This document shows, in pieces, positions 63,758 through 64,000 of a stretch of DNA of 64,000 bases. The translations under genes were made by a program, and so were the position numbers. Origin of the DNA: Mariniphaga sp964559175 (GTDB lineage: Bacteria > Bacteroidota > Bacteroidia > Bacteroidales > Prolixibacteraceae); contig CAZLGT010000003.1 of assembly GCA_964559175.1 (NCBI GenBank), positions 62,001-126,000 on the forward strand, read 5' to 3'. The notes beneath the pieces are model-generated. The model was not told the DNA's origin and did not search any database. It was given only the letters and a program-made list of their open reading frames with translations. Numbering within the stretch: the first letter of the stretch is position 1; each line of letters opens with the position of its first letter.

Positions 63758-64000
63758 TTAGCGGTTCATTTTTTCTTCGATCTGTATCAGCACTTTTCTG
63801 TCGTTGTATCCGGTACAATGTCCGATCATGGGTGAAAACTGAATAACGGCGTCGGGTTTTGGGTTGTCAAGCCGCTGAAGCATTTGGTCGAATGCGCGCA
63901 GGGCAGGGTTGAGGTAAAATTCATCCATATCGCCCATCCAAACCCATATTTTCCCCTGAACTTCGGGGCCAAGCGTTTCCCAGTTGGTTTCCACATAATG
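63758..64000 (-). CDS. C-terminal end of an unidentified hydrolase-like protein (cut by window edge)
   Basis: The minus strand gives WETLGPEVQGKIWVWMGD, MDEFYLNPALRAFDQML, and SPMIGHCTGYNDRKV before the stop at 63758. The frame runs off the window, so its start is outside. The DEFYLN and GH elements fit the C-terminal Asp/His region of an alpha/beta hydrolase or esterase. The gene is convergent with the TPR gene, 1 base apart. Confidence 0.5.
   Translation of the reverse strand, partial: HYVETNWETLGPEVQGKIWVWMGDMDEFYLNPALRAFDQMLQRLDNPKPDAVIQFSPMIGHCTGYNDRKVLIQIEEKMNR

Overview
The window looks like a chromosomal piece of a Bacteroidota bacterium with moderate GC. The evidence is a SusC/SusD pair with an ECF sigma factor and a FecR anti-sigma factor, a Por-type (T9SS) C-terminal sorting tail, CydAB with a DUF4492 partner, many lipoprotein signals, and promoter-like boxes of the TTTG / TAnnTTTG type. 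A free-living polysaccharide degrader of the Marinilabiliales/Prolixibacteraceae kind is a reasonable guess, but nothing here fixes the genus.

Layout. 0.1-5.1 kb (minus): a housekeeping operon rsfS-ftsH-DUF2007-cdsA-psd-pssA (phospholipid synthesis and membrane proteostasis). 5.2-12.2 kb: birA, pyrE with an SRPBCC protein, a Nudix hydrolase, a secreted thioredoxin-fold protein, coaD, a DUF2442 gene that carries the scar of a lost DUF4160 partner, and a cation-chloride-cotransporter-like permease. 12.3-28.7 kb: an envelope or surface-decoration locus with three large GT-C-like membrane proteins, three GT2 enzymes (one fused to a methyltransferase), a secreted metallophosphoesterase, a T9SS-exported repeat protein, and a CotH-DUF4956-VTC triad. 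Several of these share a C-terminal or N-terminal beta-sandwich motif, so they probably act on one pathway. This is the best candidate for an undescribed system.

28.9-42.1 kb: a polysaccharide utilization locus (ECF sigma, FecR, SusC, SusD, type-B carboxylesterase, GH2, esterase). A repeat-rich gap of about 0.9 kb separates the sigma gene from fecR. 42.1-43.3 kb: a graveyard of C-terminal fragments of several AAA ATPases (DUF4143/PD-(D/E)XK-like tails) on both strands. 43.4-46.5 kb (minus): DUF4492-cydA-cydB plus a 41-residue CydX-like protein. 46.7-47.2 kb: a RelE/ParE-type toxin-antitoxin pair. 47.5-54.2 kb: a CoA-disulfide-reductase-like flavoprotein facing a histidine kinase, response regulator, TonB receptor and PiT/CysP-type transporter, possibly a sulfur or anion uptake unit. 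54.3-58.3 kb (minus): UPF0316, DUF1080, GH92 and DUF2061. 58.5-64 kb: a 2H phosphoesterase, a secreted degenerate M23-like protein, a small secreted protein, a serine-hydrolase remnant, a TPR protein and a truncated gene at the window edge.

No tRNA, rRNA, CRISPR array, intact insertion sequence or replication origin was recognised.
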